A stretch of DNA of 64,000 bases from JAPPLB01 sp965218555 (GTDB lineage Bacteria; Acidobacteriota; Terriglobia; Bryobacterales; UBA6623): NCBI GenBank assembly GCA_965218555.1, contig OZ244625.1, forward strand, positions 1,240,001 to 1,304,000. Reading direction: 5' to 3'. The notes beneath the pieces were generated by a model that made no database searches, was not told the DNA's origin, and was given only the letters and a program-made list of their open reading frames with translations. Positions within the stretch are counted from its first letter, which is position 1, and each line of letters begins with the position of its first letter. Shown here piece by piece: positions 1 through 10,135 of the stretch. The position numbers and the translations under genes were made by a program.

Positions 1-423
1 ATATTCAGTTACTCCGTTCCCGGTGTGATTGCGTTGGAAGCGGCCGTACCCTTCGGCAATATCCTCCAGAAAAAGAATACCCTGTTCTTCGATCACCGAA
101 ACGGGTACGCTTCGGGCGTGGCGATTGTTAACCCGTCGGCTGAATCAAAAATCACCGTTTCTCTCAACTTTCGTCGTCACGACGGCAGTCTGTTAATGTC
201 AACTTCGATTCCTATGAATGCGTTAGGGCACACTTCGTTTATGCTGACAGACGCATTTCCAGAACTCGTTGGCGAGGCCTGGTCTGTTGAGATATCGGGG
301 CAAGCAACAACAGGAGCGAATTCCGGCGTTCTTGTTCTGGGGCTGCGAGCGAACCCGACGGGGCCGTTTACGACCGTTTTTCCTGTGCTTCCGTTAAGCG
401 GGTTCCTCGACAGTATCGAGTAG
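1..423 (+). CDS. C-terminal end of a large secreted protein (partial, runs off left edge)
   Basis: The frame is open from base 1, so this is the 3' end of a longer gene; the GTG at base 25 is an internal codon and not a start. The visible part is a beta-sandwich-like module with hydrophobic and polar strands (FDHRNGYASGVAIVNP, then GHTSFMLTDAFPEL, then VLGLRANPTGPFTTVFPVL). I recognise this arrangement as a recurrent C-terminal module of very large extracellular proteins in Solibacter-type Acidobacteriota. Its function is unknown; attachment or a structural role outside the cell is inference. The protein ends SIE and the stop is TAG. No catalytic motif is visible. Confidence 0.7.
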   Translation: MFSYSVPGVIALEAAVPFGNILQKKNTLFFDHRNGYASGVAIVNPSAESKITVSLNFRRHDGSLLMSTSIPMNALGHTSFMLTDAFPELVGEAWSVEISGQATTGANSGVLVLGLRANPTGPFTTVFPVLPLSGFLDSIE

Positions 424-434
424 GCGGGAGTTCC

Positions 435-596
435 TTAGTCGGCCGTCTTTCCGCTCTTGAGCAGACTCTTGGTGAGCCGCCGCTTGTCCGCAGGGAGTTT
501 CTTGTCCGCCACCGAGAAGATTGCCTGAGCCAGTTGCTTGGCGTTCTTGGGGGACGGAGCTAATTTGTGGCCCTTAGTTTCAGGGTTTTTCTTCAT
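435..596 (-). CDS. 53-residue basic protein, third gene of the IS1595 unit
   Basis: A short ORF beginning MKKNPETKGHKLAPSPKNAK and ending GKTAD. It is lysine-rich, with no membrane segment. Its ATG lies inside the end of the 91-residue gene and overlaps it by 17 bases in another frame, which suggests translational coupling. It is the last of three genes read in the same direction starting with the IS1595-type transposase. I do not recognise the family. It may be a passenger gene of the insertion sequence or a host gene placed downstream by chance; a DNA-binding or accessory role is speculation based on charge only. Confidence 0.55.
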   Translation of the reverse strand: MKKNPETKGHKLAPSPKNAKQLAQAIFSVADKKLPADKRRLTKSLLKSGKTAD

Positions 597-855
597 TCGG
601 AAACTTCATCTCCAATCGCAACCGTACCGGAGTACCCGTGTAGCTCATGATACGTCGAGCGGAGCGCATGAGCACGTCTCCTTCGGATATCACTTTAGAA
701 TTCCATATTTCACCGCAGCAAGGGCACGTTCTGGAAAGTTCACTCTCTGTCTTCACAGGGCGTATGATCTCGCCAGAGCATCCTTTGTGCTGGCAAACCA
801 GCCGGGTACCGGAAATATCGCCCAAGTCGAATACCAGTTTGTTTTCCTGAGTCAC
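580..855 (-). CDS. 91-residue zinc-ribbon-like protein downstream of IS1595 transposase
   Basis: A 91-residue protein with two cysteine clusters, one near residues 21-26 (CQHKGC) and one near residues 44-47 (CPCC), as in a small zinc ribbon. The start is GTG, preceded by a strong Shine-Dalgarno GGAGG that overlaps the end of the transposase gene; only three bases separate the transposase stop from this start. It overlaps the next small gene by 17 bases. The tight packing suggests one transcript with the transposase. I do not recognise a named family. Passenger genes are known in the IS1595 family, so cargo or an accessory role is plausible, but the function is not known. Confidence 0.6.
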   Translation of the reverse strand: MTQENKLVFDLGDISGTRLVCQHKGCSGEIIRPVKTESELSRTCPCCGEIWNSKVISEGDVLMRSARRIMSYTGTPVRLRLEMKFPNEEKP

Positions 856-858
856 ACT

Positions 859-1803
859 TCACCTCCCTACAAGAGCACGGTACGTCAAACGCTTCCCACC
901 CATTCCGTGAGCCAGCGCCGCCATCTGCTGAATCGTGTCGAGGTCGCGGACGTTGTGTCGGCCCGCGAACTCGTTGATGTAGCGTTGTAGATGTTTGACG
1001 CTCATCTTGTGGTACGTTCCGTAGAAGCCGCGTTTCAACATCGACCAGAACGATTCGATTCCGTTGGTGTGGGCCATGCCTTTGACGTACTCCCCTACAC
1101 CATGTTGTGCCGCTTCGTGGCGAATACCAGACATACCCAAGTAGGCTTGATTGCCGTCCGTGTAGACGGTCGCACCCATTTTGGCTCGGCCTCCTATGAA
1201 ATGGCGTAGCGTTGCACCATCCGTACTCTGGACTACCGCAGCACCGACTTTGTTGGTAGCCCGGTCTTTTGCTCCAACTACCGCTGCCTTGCCGACCGAT
1301 CCACGACCGGCGCGCAGTTTCTTCGACGCGTGCTTGTTCGCCTCCTTGCCGCCGATATAGGTCTCGTCTACCTCGACCGGGCCATTGAAAAGTTGGAAAC
1401 CCTGCTCCCACGACTTCCTGATACGGTGGGCCATAAACCAAGCAGACGACTGCCTGATCTTGAGGTCGCGGTGAAGTTTCATCGACGAGACGCCTTTGAG
1501 ATTCGTAGCCATCAGGTAGAGACCGATCACCCACTTGTGCAGCGGGATATGGCTGCGCTCCATAACCGTTCCGGTCCGCACGCTGAAATACTTACGGCAG
1601 TCGCCGCAGCGGTACGGCATCGGTTTCTCATTCGGTACGTGTTGAACACGATCCATCGACCCACAGTGCGGACAGTAGCGCTCCCCGTTTGGCCAGCGGG
1701 TGCCTTCAAACCATTGGCGGGCAGAAGTCTCGTCGGGGAACATGTTGAACAGATCGACGAGACTGATTCCTTTTCGATGGCTCTTTCCAGGAGCTTTTGT
1801 CAT
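859..1803 (-). CDS. IS1595-family (ISXO2-like) transposase
   Basis: A 314-residue transposase with an N-terminal zinc ribbon (CPHCG near residue 45 and CGDC near residue 67) followed by the ISXO2-like DDE-type domain. Candidate catalytic residues are in VEVDETYIGGK, in VYTDGNQAY, and in the block HTNGIESFWSMLKRGFYGTY. This order is characteristic of IS1595 transposases, which cut and paste DNA. The length is typical for a full-length family member and no frameshift is seen. It heads a three-gene unit with two small proteins. I could not find a convincing pair of terminal inverted repeats, so the element ends are not defined. It lies next to a 5'-truncated IS630 transposase, which suggests this site has taken several insertions. 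Confidence 0.92.
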   Translation of the reverse strand: MTKAPGKSHRKGISLVDLFNMFPDETSARQWFEGTRWPNGERYCPHCGSMDRVQHVPNEKPMPYRCGDCRKYFSVRTGTVMERSHIPLHKWVIGLYLMATNLKGVSSMKLHRDLKIRQSSAWFMAHRIRKSWEQGFQLFNGPVEVDETYIGGKEANKHASKKLRAGRGSVGKAAVVGAKDRATNKVGAAVVQSTDGATLRHFIGGRAKMGATVYTDGNQAYLGMSGIRHEAAQHGVGEYVKGMAHTNGIESFWSMLKRGFYGTYHKMSVKHLQRYINEFAGRHNVRDLDTIQQMAALAHGMGGKRLTYRALVGR

Positions 1804-1851
1804 ACTTTTATTCTACAGGACGAACCCGATTTTGTCAAGTCAAACGTATAA

Positions 1852-2400
1852 TTCCCAAAAAAAGCCCAAACCGAAGGCCGTACGCTGGTCTTCATCGACG
1901 AAAGCGGATTGAGTCAGAAGCCGCATCGTTGCCGCAGTTGGGCGCCGCGCGGCCAGACGCCCGTCCTGGCGTTCAACTTCAACGGGCAGAGGCTTTCCGT
2001 CGCAGCGGGGCTGACGCTGCGCAACTTCTACTTCCGGCTCGATCCGGGCGCGATCAGCCAAGCCGAGGTGATCGACTTTCTCAAAGCGCTGCTGCGTCAC
2101 ATCGACCAACCGTTGCTGATCGTCTGGGATCGATTGCCGGCCCACCGCAGCCGCCTGGTGCGGGAGTTCATCGAACTCTCCAAGGGGCACATCGTGACGG
2201 AGTACTTGCCGCCCTATGCGCCGGAGCTGAACCCGGTGCAGTACTTCTGGGCCTACTGGAAGCAGCACGAACTGCCCAACGTCTGTCCGAAGGACTACCG
2301 CGAGCTAAGTGCGCGGGCTCGCCAAGCGCTGCGCCGCATGCGCCGCAAGCCGCGCTTGATCACGGCCTTCTGGAAGCAGTCTTCTCTTTGTTTTGATTGA
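1852..2400 (+). pseudogene. 5'-truncated IS630-family transposase (DDE domain only)
   Basis: The frame is open from about 1852, after an in-frame TAA at 1849, and reads through the catalytic domain of an IS630/Tc1-like transposase: TLVFIDESG (first Asp), LIVWDRLPAHRS (second Asp) and PPYAPELNPVQYFW (Glu). The N-terminal helix-turn-helix half is missing, so the gene is truncated and presumably inactive; the TTG at 1909 is unlikely to be a natural start. Just after the stop comes the terminal sequence TATGCGAGACTCAA, which recurs beside the second copy near 53455, so the right end of the element is kept. The left end was lost, perhaps when the adjacent IS1595 unit arrived. Confidence 0.8.
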
Positions 2401-2505
2401 CGGTGTACTATGCGAGACTCAATAGATCACAAAACCACTTATTGTTCGCGTCGCCGGCCCGATGTTAGGATCAAGCTGGGCTCTTTCTTCAAGGACCGCG
2501 TTCCT

Positions 2506-4507
2506 GTGTTTGTACGAACCGAACGAGTCATTGCCGCGCTCTGCTCTCTCGCCGCGTTCTTGATGACGTGGCCGGCGGCTGAGCTTGGGGCCGCGCGCGT
2601 TGACGACGCGTTCTTTGCCGAGAAGGTGTACCCCATCCTCGATCAAGCGCAGTGTCGGTTTTGTCACGGAGAGAAGGGCGTTGCGTCAACCACTCGGCTG
2701 GAATTCCCGCGCGAGGATGCGTCCGCCGCGCGGATTACGGCTTTCGGGCTGGCGTTGGCGGAGTTCATCGACCCACGGAATCCCCGCAATTCACTCCTCT
2801 TCCAGAAGCCGACGAACCGCAAACAACACACCGGCGGCGAGCGGATCAAGCAGGGTAGTGACGACGAGAAGCTGTTGCTCTCATGGATTGGCCGTCTCTC
2901 CGAGTTGTCCGCGGACGAACGCTCCGCCGCCATCGAGTCCGGTCTGTCACATGGTGCGGGCCCTCACCACGGTGTGATGCGCCGACTGACCCACAGCCAG
3001 TACAACAATACGGTTCGCGATTTGCTGGGCGATCGAACACAACAGGCGAATCAGTTTCCGCCCGAGGATTTCATTCGCGGCTTTAAGAACCAGGCCGAGG
3101 GGCAGAGCGTGCCGCCGCTTTTGGCCGAAGCGTATGGAGCAGCGGCCGAGAAGCTGGCCCGAAATGCTTTCCGGGGCGGTGACCGCAATCGGCTCGTATC
3201 GTGTAAGCCGCAGTCAGCGGCGGATGCCCATTGCCGCATGAAGTTCCTGAGCAGCTTCGGCCTCCAGGCGTTTCGACGTCCGCTGACGGAAGAGGAGATC
3301 GCCCAATACGACGCGCTCTTCCAAAAAGAGGCGGGCGCCGGAGACTTTCTTCGCGGCGCTCAGATCGCTGTCGAAGCGATGCTGCAATCTCCTCGTTTCC
3401 TGTTCCGCATGGAGCTCGGCCCCGAAGGTCCTTGGTATTCGTACGAAGTTGCTACCCGGTTGTCGTACTTCCTTTGGGACACGATGCCGGACGAGAAGCT
3501 CTTTCGGTTGGCCGAGTCGGGCAAGCTCGAAACCCCGGAGCAAGTCGGCGCTGCGGCCCGCGAGATGCTGCAGGACTCGCGTTCGCGCAAGTCGATGGAG
3601 GAGTTTCTCGACCAGTGGCTGCGGTTTGACCGCGTGCTCAACACCATCCGCGACCGGCGCCTCTATCGTGATTTCAACCCTGAGCTTGCGGCCGCCATGA
3701 CCGAGGAAACCAAGCGCCTGTTCGGCGAACTCGTCTGGAACGACGGCAACTTCATGGATTTCTTCACCGCGGACTATGGTTTCATCAGCACGGACCTCGC
3801 CAATCTGTATAAATTGTCGGAGCCCGAGTCCGAGTTCGCCCGCGTCGATTTCCCGGAAGACAGCGGGCGGGGCGGCATCCTCGGACAGGCGATGTTTCTC
3901 ACCGTGACGAGCAAACCGTCCGACACTTCGCCCACCGAGCGAGGACTTTATGTTCGTGAGCACTTCCTATGCCAGGAGGTGCCGTCCCCACCGCCCGGTC
4001 TGAACGCCTCGCTGCCCCCCGTAACCGATGAAAAGCCGATGACCAACCGCGAACGGCTGAACGTTCACCTTACGAACGAAAGCTGCGCGAGCTGCCATCG
4101 GCTGATTGACCCGATCGGATTCGGGTTCGAAAACTACGATGCCATCGGACGGTTTCGAGACAAGCACTATCTGACGATCTACCCTACCCGCGACGAGGTG
4201 ATGAAAGGCCTCAAGAAAGAAGAAACGAAGCACGAACTGCCCATTGATGCCTCCGCTAGCGTTACCGGGATCGTTGACTCGGAGTTCTCGACGCCGAAGG
4301 AACTGGGCGAAATCCTCGCGAAGGAGCCGAGTTGCCGGAAGTGTATCGTGCGGCAGATCTTCCGCTACGCGATGGGGCGCGAGGAGACGCCGGACGACCG
4401 CGCGGCGATCGAGAGGCTTTACGCGGATTTCCGGGACTCCCGGTTTCGATTCCGCGAGTTGATCATTTCTCTTGTCACATCCGACGTATTCAGAGGAGCG
4501 CCTGTTC

Positions 4508-4521
<14 letters not shown>
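2506..4521 (+). CDS. Secreted DUF1592/DUF1588 cytochrome-like protein
   Basis: A planctomycete/acidobacterial-type protein with a signal peptide and a haem-binding motif CRFCH around residues 50-54. The order of recognisable blocks is PSCyt-like, DUF1587 (LTHSQYNNTVRDLLG), DUF1595 (FRRPLTEEEIAQY), DUF1592 (SPRFLFRMELG, ATRLSYFLWDTMPD), DUF1588 with a second CXXCH (SCASCHRLIDPIGFGFENYD) and DUF1585 (CRKCIVRQIFRYAMGRE). I chose the GTG at 2506 because the ATG at 2410 sits in the end of the IS630 fragment, while the GTG has AAGGA ten bases upstream and is followed by a good signal peptide. The biochemical role is not established; a periplasmic redox or electron-transfer role is inferred from the CXXCH motifs. 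It overlaps the DUF1552 gene by 14 bases, a usual pairing. Confidence 0.88.
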
Positions 4522-5821
<1,300 letters not shown>

Positions 5822-5853
5822 GCCGAAATCCCGTTTCCATCGCCGAGCGGGTG

Positions 5854-6966
5854 CTACGGGGCGACGTTGTTATAGCGTTCCGGTTCGGGGGGCTTCTCCC
5901 ACCAGGTGACCCGGGTACGTGGGTGGTCGGTTCGAAAGCTCTCCATGCCCTTGGCGCTCACCTTGGTTCCGCCGAGGAAGACCTGCCGCAGTTCCGGCAT
6001 CTCGCCAAGACGGTCCAGCACCTCGTCGGAGACTCCGGTTTCGGCCAGGTCGAGAATCTCGACCTTCTTCAGGGCCGGCAAGTGAGCCGCGATTTCGTCG
6101 CCCACTTTCTCGCATTGCCACAGTCGCAGGCGCTTCAGATTCGGTAACGCGCTGAGCGCCTTCACGCCGCGGCTGCTGACGGAGGTGCGGCTCAGATCAA
6201 GGGATTCGAGGCGGATCAGTGAGGCGAGATGCTCCAGGCCCAAATCGGTAACCTTGGAGGCCTCGGCGTTCAGCGACTCCAGTCCGGCTAACGCCTCGAT
6301 GCTTTCAAGGTTGAAGTCAGAGAGGGCAAGCGCCCACAGCCCCGAGTCGGTGCGCTGCTGTCCGCCCACGTCGAGGTGCTTGAGGGACGGGAGCAGCTTC
6401 AGCAAGGGCAGTGCGGTTCCGCTCATCTTGTTGCCGCCGAATCCGAGTGATGCGAGCTTGATGAGGTCCGCCAGGTGTTCAAAGCCATCGTCGGAGACGC
6501 GGCTGAATCCAACGTCCAGAAACTCGAGCGTTTCGATCTGCGCAACGTGTTCGAAGACGCGGCTGGTGACCTTCGTTCCGCGGATGTCGAGATGCTTCAA
6601 TTTTTCCCAGTGCTCGATGTGGGCGATGCCGCCGTCGGTGATGTTTTCGGTGTAGTGGAGCCGTAGCTCCTCGATGCTCTCGAGCGGTTTGAGGTGCTCC
6701 AGGCCGATATCGGTGACCCAAGTGTAAGAGAGATCGATGCGCCTCAGATGCGGCGCGGAAACCAGCATTTCGAGGTCTGCGTCGGTCACCCAGGTCGATG
6801 TCAGGTCGATCTCGGCGATGTTGCCGTTGTCATCTCGGACGTATTGCCCGTCGAGGTCCGCGATCCAGGCAGCCACTTCGTGCTGGGCCATCTCGGCGGC
6901 GGGCGCCGTGGAAGCAAGCAAGGTCAGCAGCAAAGTGCTGAGCCTCGACGTTGTTGCCCGCTTCAA
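5854..6966 (-). CDS. Secreted leucine-rich-repeat protein (second of pair)
   Basis: A 370-residue protein with an N-terminal signal peptide (LSTLLLTLLASTAPAAE) and an array of roughly 24-residue leucine-rich repeats of the pattern LxxLDLSxTxVTDxGLEHL. The start (ATG) overlaps the stop of the upstream LRR gene by four bases, so the two are translationally coupled. A short cap (EVAAWIADLDGQYV) precedes the repeats and resembles the caps in the partner protein, which suggests the pair arose by duplication. LRR arrays are usually binding surfaces; the ligand is unknown. The gene converges with the DUF1552 gene, 32 bases away. Confidence 0.82.
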   Translation of the reverse strand: MKRATTSRLSTLLLTLLASTAPAAEMAQHEVAAWIADLDGQYVRDDNGNIAEIDLTSTWVTDADLEMLVSAPHLRRIDLSYTWVTDIGLEHLKPLESIEELRLHYTENITDGGIAHIEHWEKLKHLDIRGTKVTSRVFEHVAQIETLEFLDVGFSRVSDDGFEHLADLIKLASLGFGGNKMSGTALPLLKLLPSLKHLDVGGQQRTDSGLWALALSDFNLESIEALAGLESLNAEASKVTDLGLEHLASLIRLESLDLSRTSVSSRGVKALSALPNLKRLRLWQCEKVGDEIAAHLPALKKVEILDLAETGVSDEVLDRLGEMPELRQVFLGGTKVSAKGMESFRTDHPRTRVTWWEKPPEPERYNNVAP

Positions 6967-9002
6967 CTGCGCCTCCGGTTGGGCAGAGCCGAGTCGCGGT
7001 CCCAGATGATTTCGCAGTCCCCGTAGTGGTCCTTGAGCTTCTGATAGGCTTGCTCACCCACGAGGGTATGGTAGAGATTCAGCAACCGCAACTTCGGGAA
7101 CACGGTCAGATGATCGAGCCCTCTCTCGGTGACGAGAGCGCTGTCCAGGCTCAACTCCGTGAGTTCCTTCAGCCCTTTCAGGTGGCGGAGGCCCTCGTCG
7201 GTGACATCGGTATAGTCGAGATTTAGATGCCTGAGCTTGGTGAGCTTGCCGATGGTATAGAGCTGCGGGTCCTTGAGCCTGGTGCGGACGAGATCCAGGC
7301 TCCGCAAGTTCGTCAAACCTTCCAAATGGCAGAGTCCATCCTGGCGGAAGCGCGTGTAGCTTAGCGACAACTTCTCCAGGCCGGTCAGCTCGCCCAGGTA
7401 TTCGAACCCGTTGTCACGAACGTCGGTCCCCGCAAGATCGAGCTCTTTCAATCCCTTCAACGGAGCGAGGTGATGCATGCCGTCGTCGTCGATATCGGTG
7501 TAGGCGATGGACAGTTTCTCCAAAGATGCGAGTTCTTTCAAAACGGTGAATCCGTCGTTGCCGACAGGCGAACCCAGAAGGCTCATCTCCCTCAAGTTGT
7601 CCAGCTCCCTGAGGTGCGACAAACCTTTGCCTTCGATCAGCGTGTTGTTGAGAGTGAGTTTGCGCAGAGTCTTCAGGCCCGCCAGGTGCGCGACTCCGGT
7701 ATCGGAAATGAGGGTGTTGCTCAGGTTCAGCTCTTGGAGCGTCGTGAGGGCGCTTAGCGATGCGGCGCCGAGGTCCCCGATCTCGGTAACCTGCAGGTCC
7801 AGTTTGCGCAGTTCCCTTAGGTGTCGGAGATGCTCCAGGTGCGCGTCCGTGAGAGAGGTGGAAGCCAGCGAAATCTCCGTCAGCCGGCCGCTGTCGAGAG
7901 TCGCCGTTCCGCCCAGCGAGCGCACCCAATTGGCAACCGCCTCGTCGATCTTTCCCTGGGGGGCGTTCGCGGCCTTGCCTTCGTCCGCCGCTCGCAGGGA
8001 GAAGTCCAGGAACACCAGGCGCGTGTCCGGCATTGCCTCCTGGAGAGCGGCGACTCCTGCACCGGTGGCGCGGGAATAGCGCAGGTCCACTTCGCGTAGT
8101 CTTGTGAGCTCCTTCAGCTTGTCGAGGCCGGCGTTGCTGACTTTGGTGCGGTAGAGGTTGATGACCTCCAGGTCCTTGAGGTTTTTCAGATGATCGAGGC
8201 CTGCATCGGTCACATCGGCGCCGAGAAGGTTCAGGTGCTTGAGTCGGGTGAGGCCACTGAGATGCACGAGGCCGTTGTCGCTGATGCGGGTGCCGCGCAG
8301 GTTGAGTTCCTCCAACTCGGTGAGGCCGCTGATCGATACGAGGCCGTCGTCGGTAACCAGCGTGTCGCCAATCCACAATCGCTTGAGGCGGCTCATGCCC
8401 TTGAGGTTCGCCAAACCCTTGTCGTCGAAGGGCGAGAAAGTCAAGTCCAGCGATTCGAGATTGTGAAACGGCGCCAGTGTGCGGCCCTCGACCTTGGTGC
8501 GCCGTACCCGGATGTTCTTGAGGTTCTCCAGCCCGGCGATTTGTTCGAAGCCTTCGTCGTAGAATCGAATGTAGGCCAGGAAGCTGTAGCTGAAAGTGAG
8601 CTTTTCGAGGGTGGTCAAGGGCGCGATGTGCTTGAGTTCTTTGCTCTGGTTCTTGTTCGCGCCGGCGCGCGGGTTCCACATCGGCCCCGGCAGGTGCAGC
8701 TCCTTGAGTCCGCTCAGGCTGCTCAGACGCGCCAAGTCCGGCGGATCGATGTTACAGCCAACAAGGTTGAGAACCTTCAGGCGGAAATCCTTCTCCGGAA
8801 GATCCGCGACGCGGTAGGTCCGGGTTGATTGCCCGTGGATTCGTACCCAACCGCCCATCCGGATGGCCCACTCGGCGGCGGCGCGGTCGACCGGCGCGGC
8901 GCGGAGAGCACCTACCGGCACCGTAAGGAAAAGCGCCGAAACCGCTGCGAGCACGACAGAAAGCTGCTGCATGGGCTTGATCCGGCGCGGGGATGGCGCC
9001 AT
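6963..9002 (-). CDS. Secreted leucine-rich-repeat protein (first of pair)
   Basis: A 679-residue protein with a signal peptide (MQQLSVVLAAVSALFLTVPV). Two blocks of leucine-rich repeats are each led by a similar cap (around residues 39-57 and 347-362, with WAIRMGG and WVRSLGG), which points to internal duplication. The repeats have the consensus LxxLxxLxLxxTxITDxGLxHL of ribonuclease-inhibitor-like LRRs. ATG at 9002 gives the longest form; ATG at 8972 puts the hydrophobic signal core nearer the N-terminus and is an equally good start. It is coupled to the 370-residue LRR gene by a 4-base overlap. It probably acts outside the cytoplasm as a recognition surface. No enzymatic motif is seen. Confidence 0.82.
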   Translation of the reverse strand: MAPSPRRIKPMQQLSVVLAAVSALFLTVPVGALRAAPVDRAAAEWAIRMGGWVRIHGQSTRTYRVADLPEKDFRLKVLNLVGCNIDPPDLARLSSLSGLKELHLPGPMWNPRAGANKNQSKELKHIAPLTTLEKLTFSYSFLAYIRFYDEGFEQIAGLENLKNIRVRRTKVEGRTLAPFHNLESLDLTFSPFDDKGLANLKGMSRLKRLWIGDTLVTDDGLVSISGLTELEELNLRGTRISDNGLVHLSGLTRLKHLNLLGADVTDAGLDHLKNLKDLEVINLYRTKVSNAGLDKLKELTRLREVDLRYSRATGAGVAALQEAMPDTRLVFLDFSLRAADEGKAANAPQGKIDEAVANWVRSLGGTATLDSGRLTEISLASTSLTDAHLEHLRHLRELRKLDLQVTEIGDLGAASLSALTTLQELNLSNTLISDTGVAHLAGLKTLRKLTLNNTLIEGKGLSHLRELDNLREMSLLGSPVGNDGFTVLKELASLEKLSIAYTDIDDDGMHHLAPLKGLKELDLAGTDVRDNGFEYLGELTGLEKLSLSYTRFRQDGLCHLEGLTNLRSLDLVRTRLKDPQLYTIGKLTKLRHLNLDYTDVTDEGLRHLKGLKELTELSLDSALVTERGLDHLTVFPKLRLLNLYHTLVGEQAYQKLKDHYGDCEIIWDRDSALPNRRRS

Positions 9003-9105
9003 TTAGACTGTAGCAGAGGGCGTAGAGGCGGCTTGAAGGCCGCGCAGCATCGCCCTTGGCGGCCTTTGCGGTTTTGCGAGACACTATGTTCGAAAGGAAC
9101 GACTC

Positions 9106-10110
9106 ATGCCTCACCATCTTGCCTCCACCAATCGCAGAGACTTCCTTCGCGTCCTCGGAGCCGCCGGGCTGTCCTGGTCCCTTTGGGGCGAGATGGGCTG
9201 CTCGTCGGCGCCGGCGGTGGATCTGAAGAAGTTCCAGGGTATCTTCCCGATTGTCCAGACGCCCTACACCAACGACAACAAGATCGCCTTCGACGAGTTG
9301 GAGAAGGAGGTCAGGTTCCTTGACAAGACCGGCGTCCACGGCATCGTCTGGCCGCAGCGGGCGAGCGAGTACCAATTCCTGACTTTTGACGAACGCATCG
9401 AGGGCGCCGAGCTGATCGTCAAGGCGAACAAGGGTCTGAGCCCGGCGGTGGTCATTGGCGTCCAAGGGCCCGACACCGAAACTGCCGTCAAGTACGCCCG
9501 GCACGCCGAGAAGCTGCAACCCGATGCCATCATCGCGCTGCCGACCCGCGACTCGGGCGAGTTTGACCTCGACGAGGTGTTCGCGTACTACAAGGCCATC
9601 GGCAAGGCCTGCGGCCTGCCGATGTTCGTTCAGACCACCGGCAACATGAGCGTCGAGTTCGTACTGAAGATGGCCAAGGCGATTCCGACGCTGCTGTTCG
9701 TCAAAGACGAAGCGGGCAACTCGATCAGACGCATCAAGGAGTTCAAAGCGGACGGCGAAGGCCGTGTGACGGTCTTCACCGGCGGCCATGGCCGCAACCT
9801 GCCGGACGAGATGTCACTCGGCCTCGCCGGCAACATGCCGGCGTCGGGCTGGGTCGATCTCTACGTCAAGGTGTGGAACTTCTGGAAGGAAGGCAAGGTC
9901 GACGAAGCCCTCGACATGTTCTCGAAAGCGATGCTGTTTGTGACGCAAGCGGGCGTGTACGGCTTTCCGCTCCTGAACTACGCCCTGCATCTGCGCGGCA
10001 TCTTCACAAACTGGTCCGTTCGGCGGTCCGAAGCCAAGTTGCTGGACGAAGACGCGATGAAAGAGATCCGGCGGGTGCACGACTTCGTCAAGCCGCACTT
10101 CGTCGTTTGA
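9106..10110 (+). CDS. Tat-exported DHDPS/NAL-family aldolase-like protein
   Basis: A 334-residue protein with an N-terminal twin-arginine signal (STNRRDFLRVLGAAG) and a DapA-like barrel. Key features are GVHGIVWPQRASEY and the Schiff-base lysine block TLLFVKDEAGNS (Lys near residue 210). The usual YNxP tyrosine is replaced by FVQTTGN, so a normal dihydrodipicolinate synthase activity is unlikely. Members of this superfamily perform pyruvate- or keto-acid-dependent aldol chemistry; the substrate here is unknown. A Tat signal on an aldolase-class barrel is unusual and suggests periplasmic action. It is divergent from the LRR operon. Confidence 0.8.
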   Translation: MPHHLASTNRRDFLRVLGAAGLSWSLWGEMGCSSAPAVDLKKFQGIFPIVQTPYTNDNKIAFDELEKEVRFLDKTGVHGIVWPQRASEYQFLTFDERIEGAELIVKANKGLSPAVVIGVQGPDTETAVKYARHAEKLQPDAIIALPTRDSGEFDLDEVFAYYKAIGKACGLPMFVQTTGNMSVEFVLKMAKAIPTLLFVKDEAGNSIRRIKEFKADGEGRVTVFTGGHGRNLPDEMSLGLAGNMPASGWVDLYVKVWNFWKEGKVDEALDMFSKAMLFVTQAGVYGFPLLNYALHLRGIFTNWSVRRSEAKLLDEDAMKEIRRVHDFVKPHFVV

Positions 10111-10135
10111 CCCCGGTGATCGCCCGCGGCGGAGG

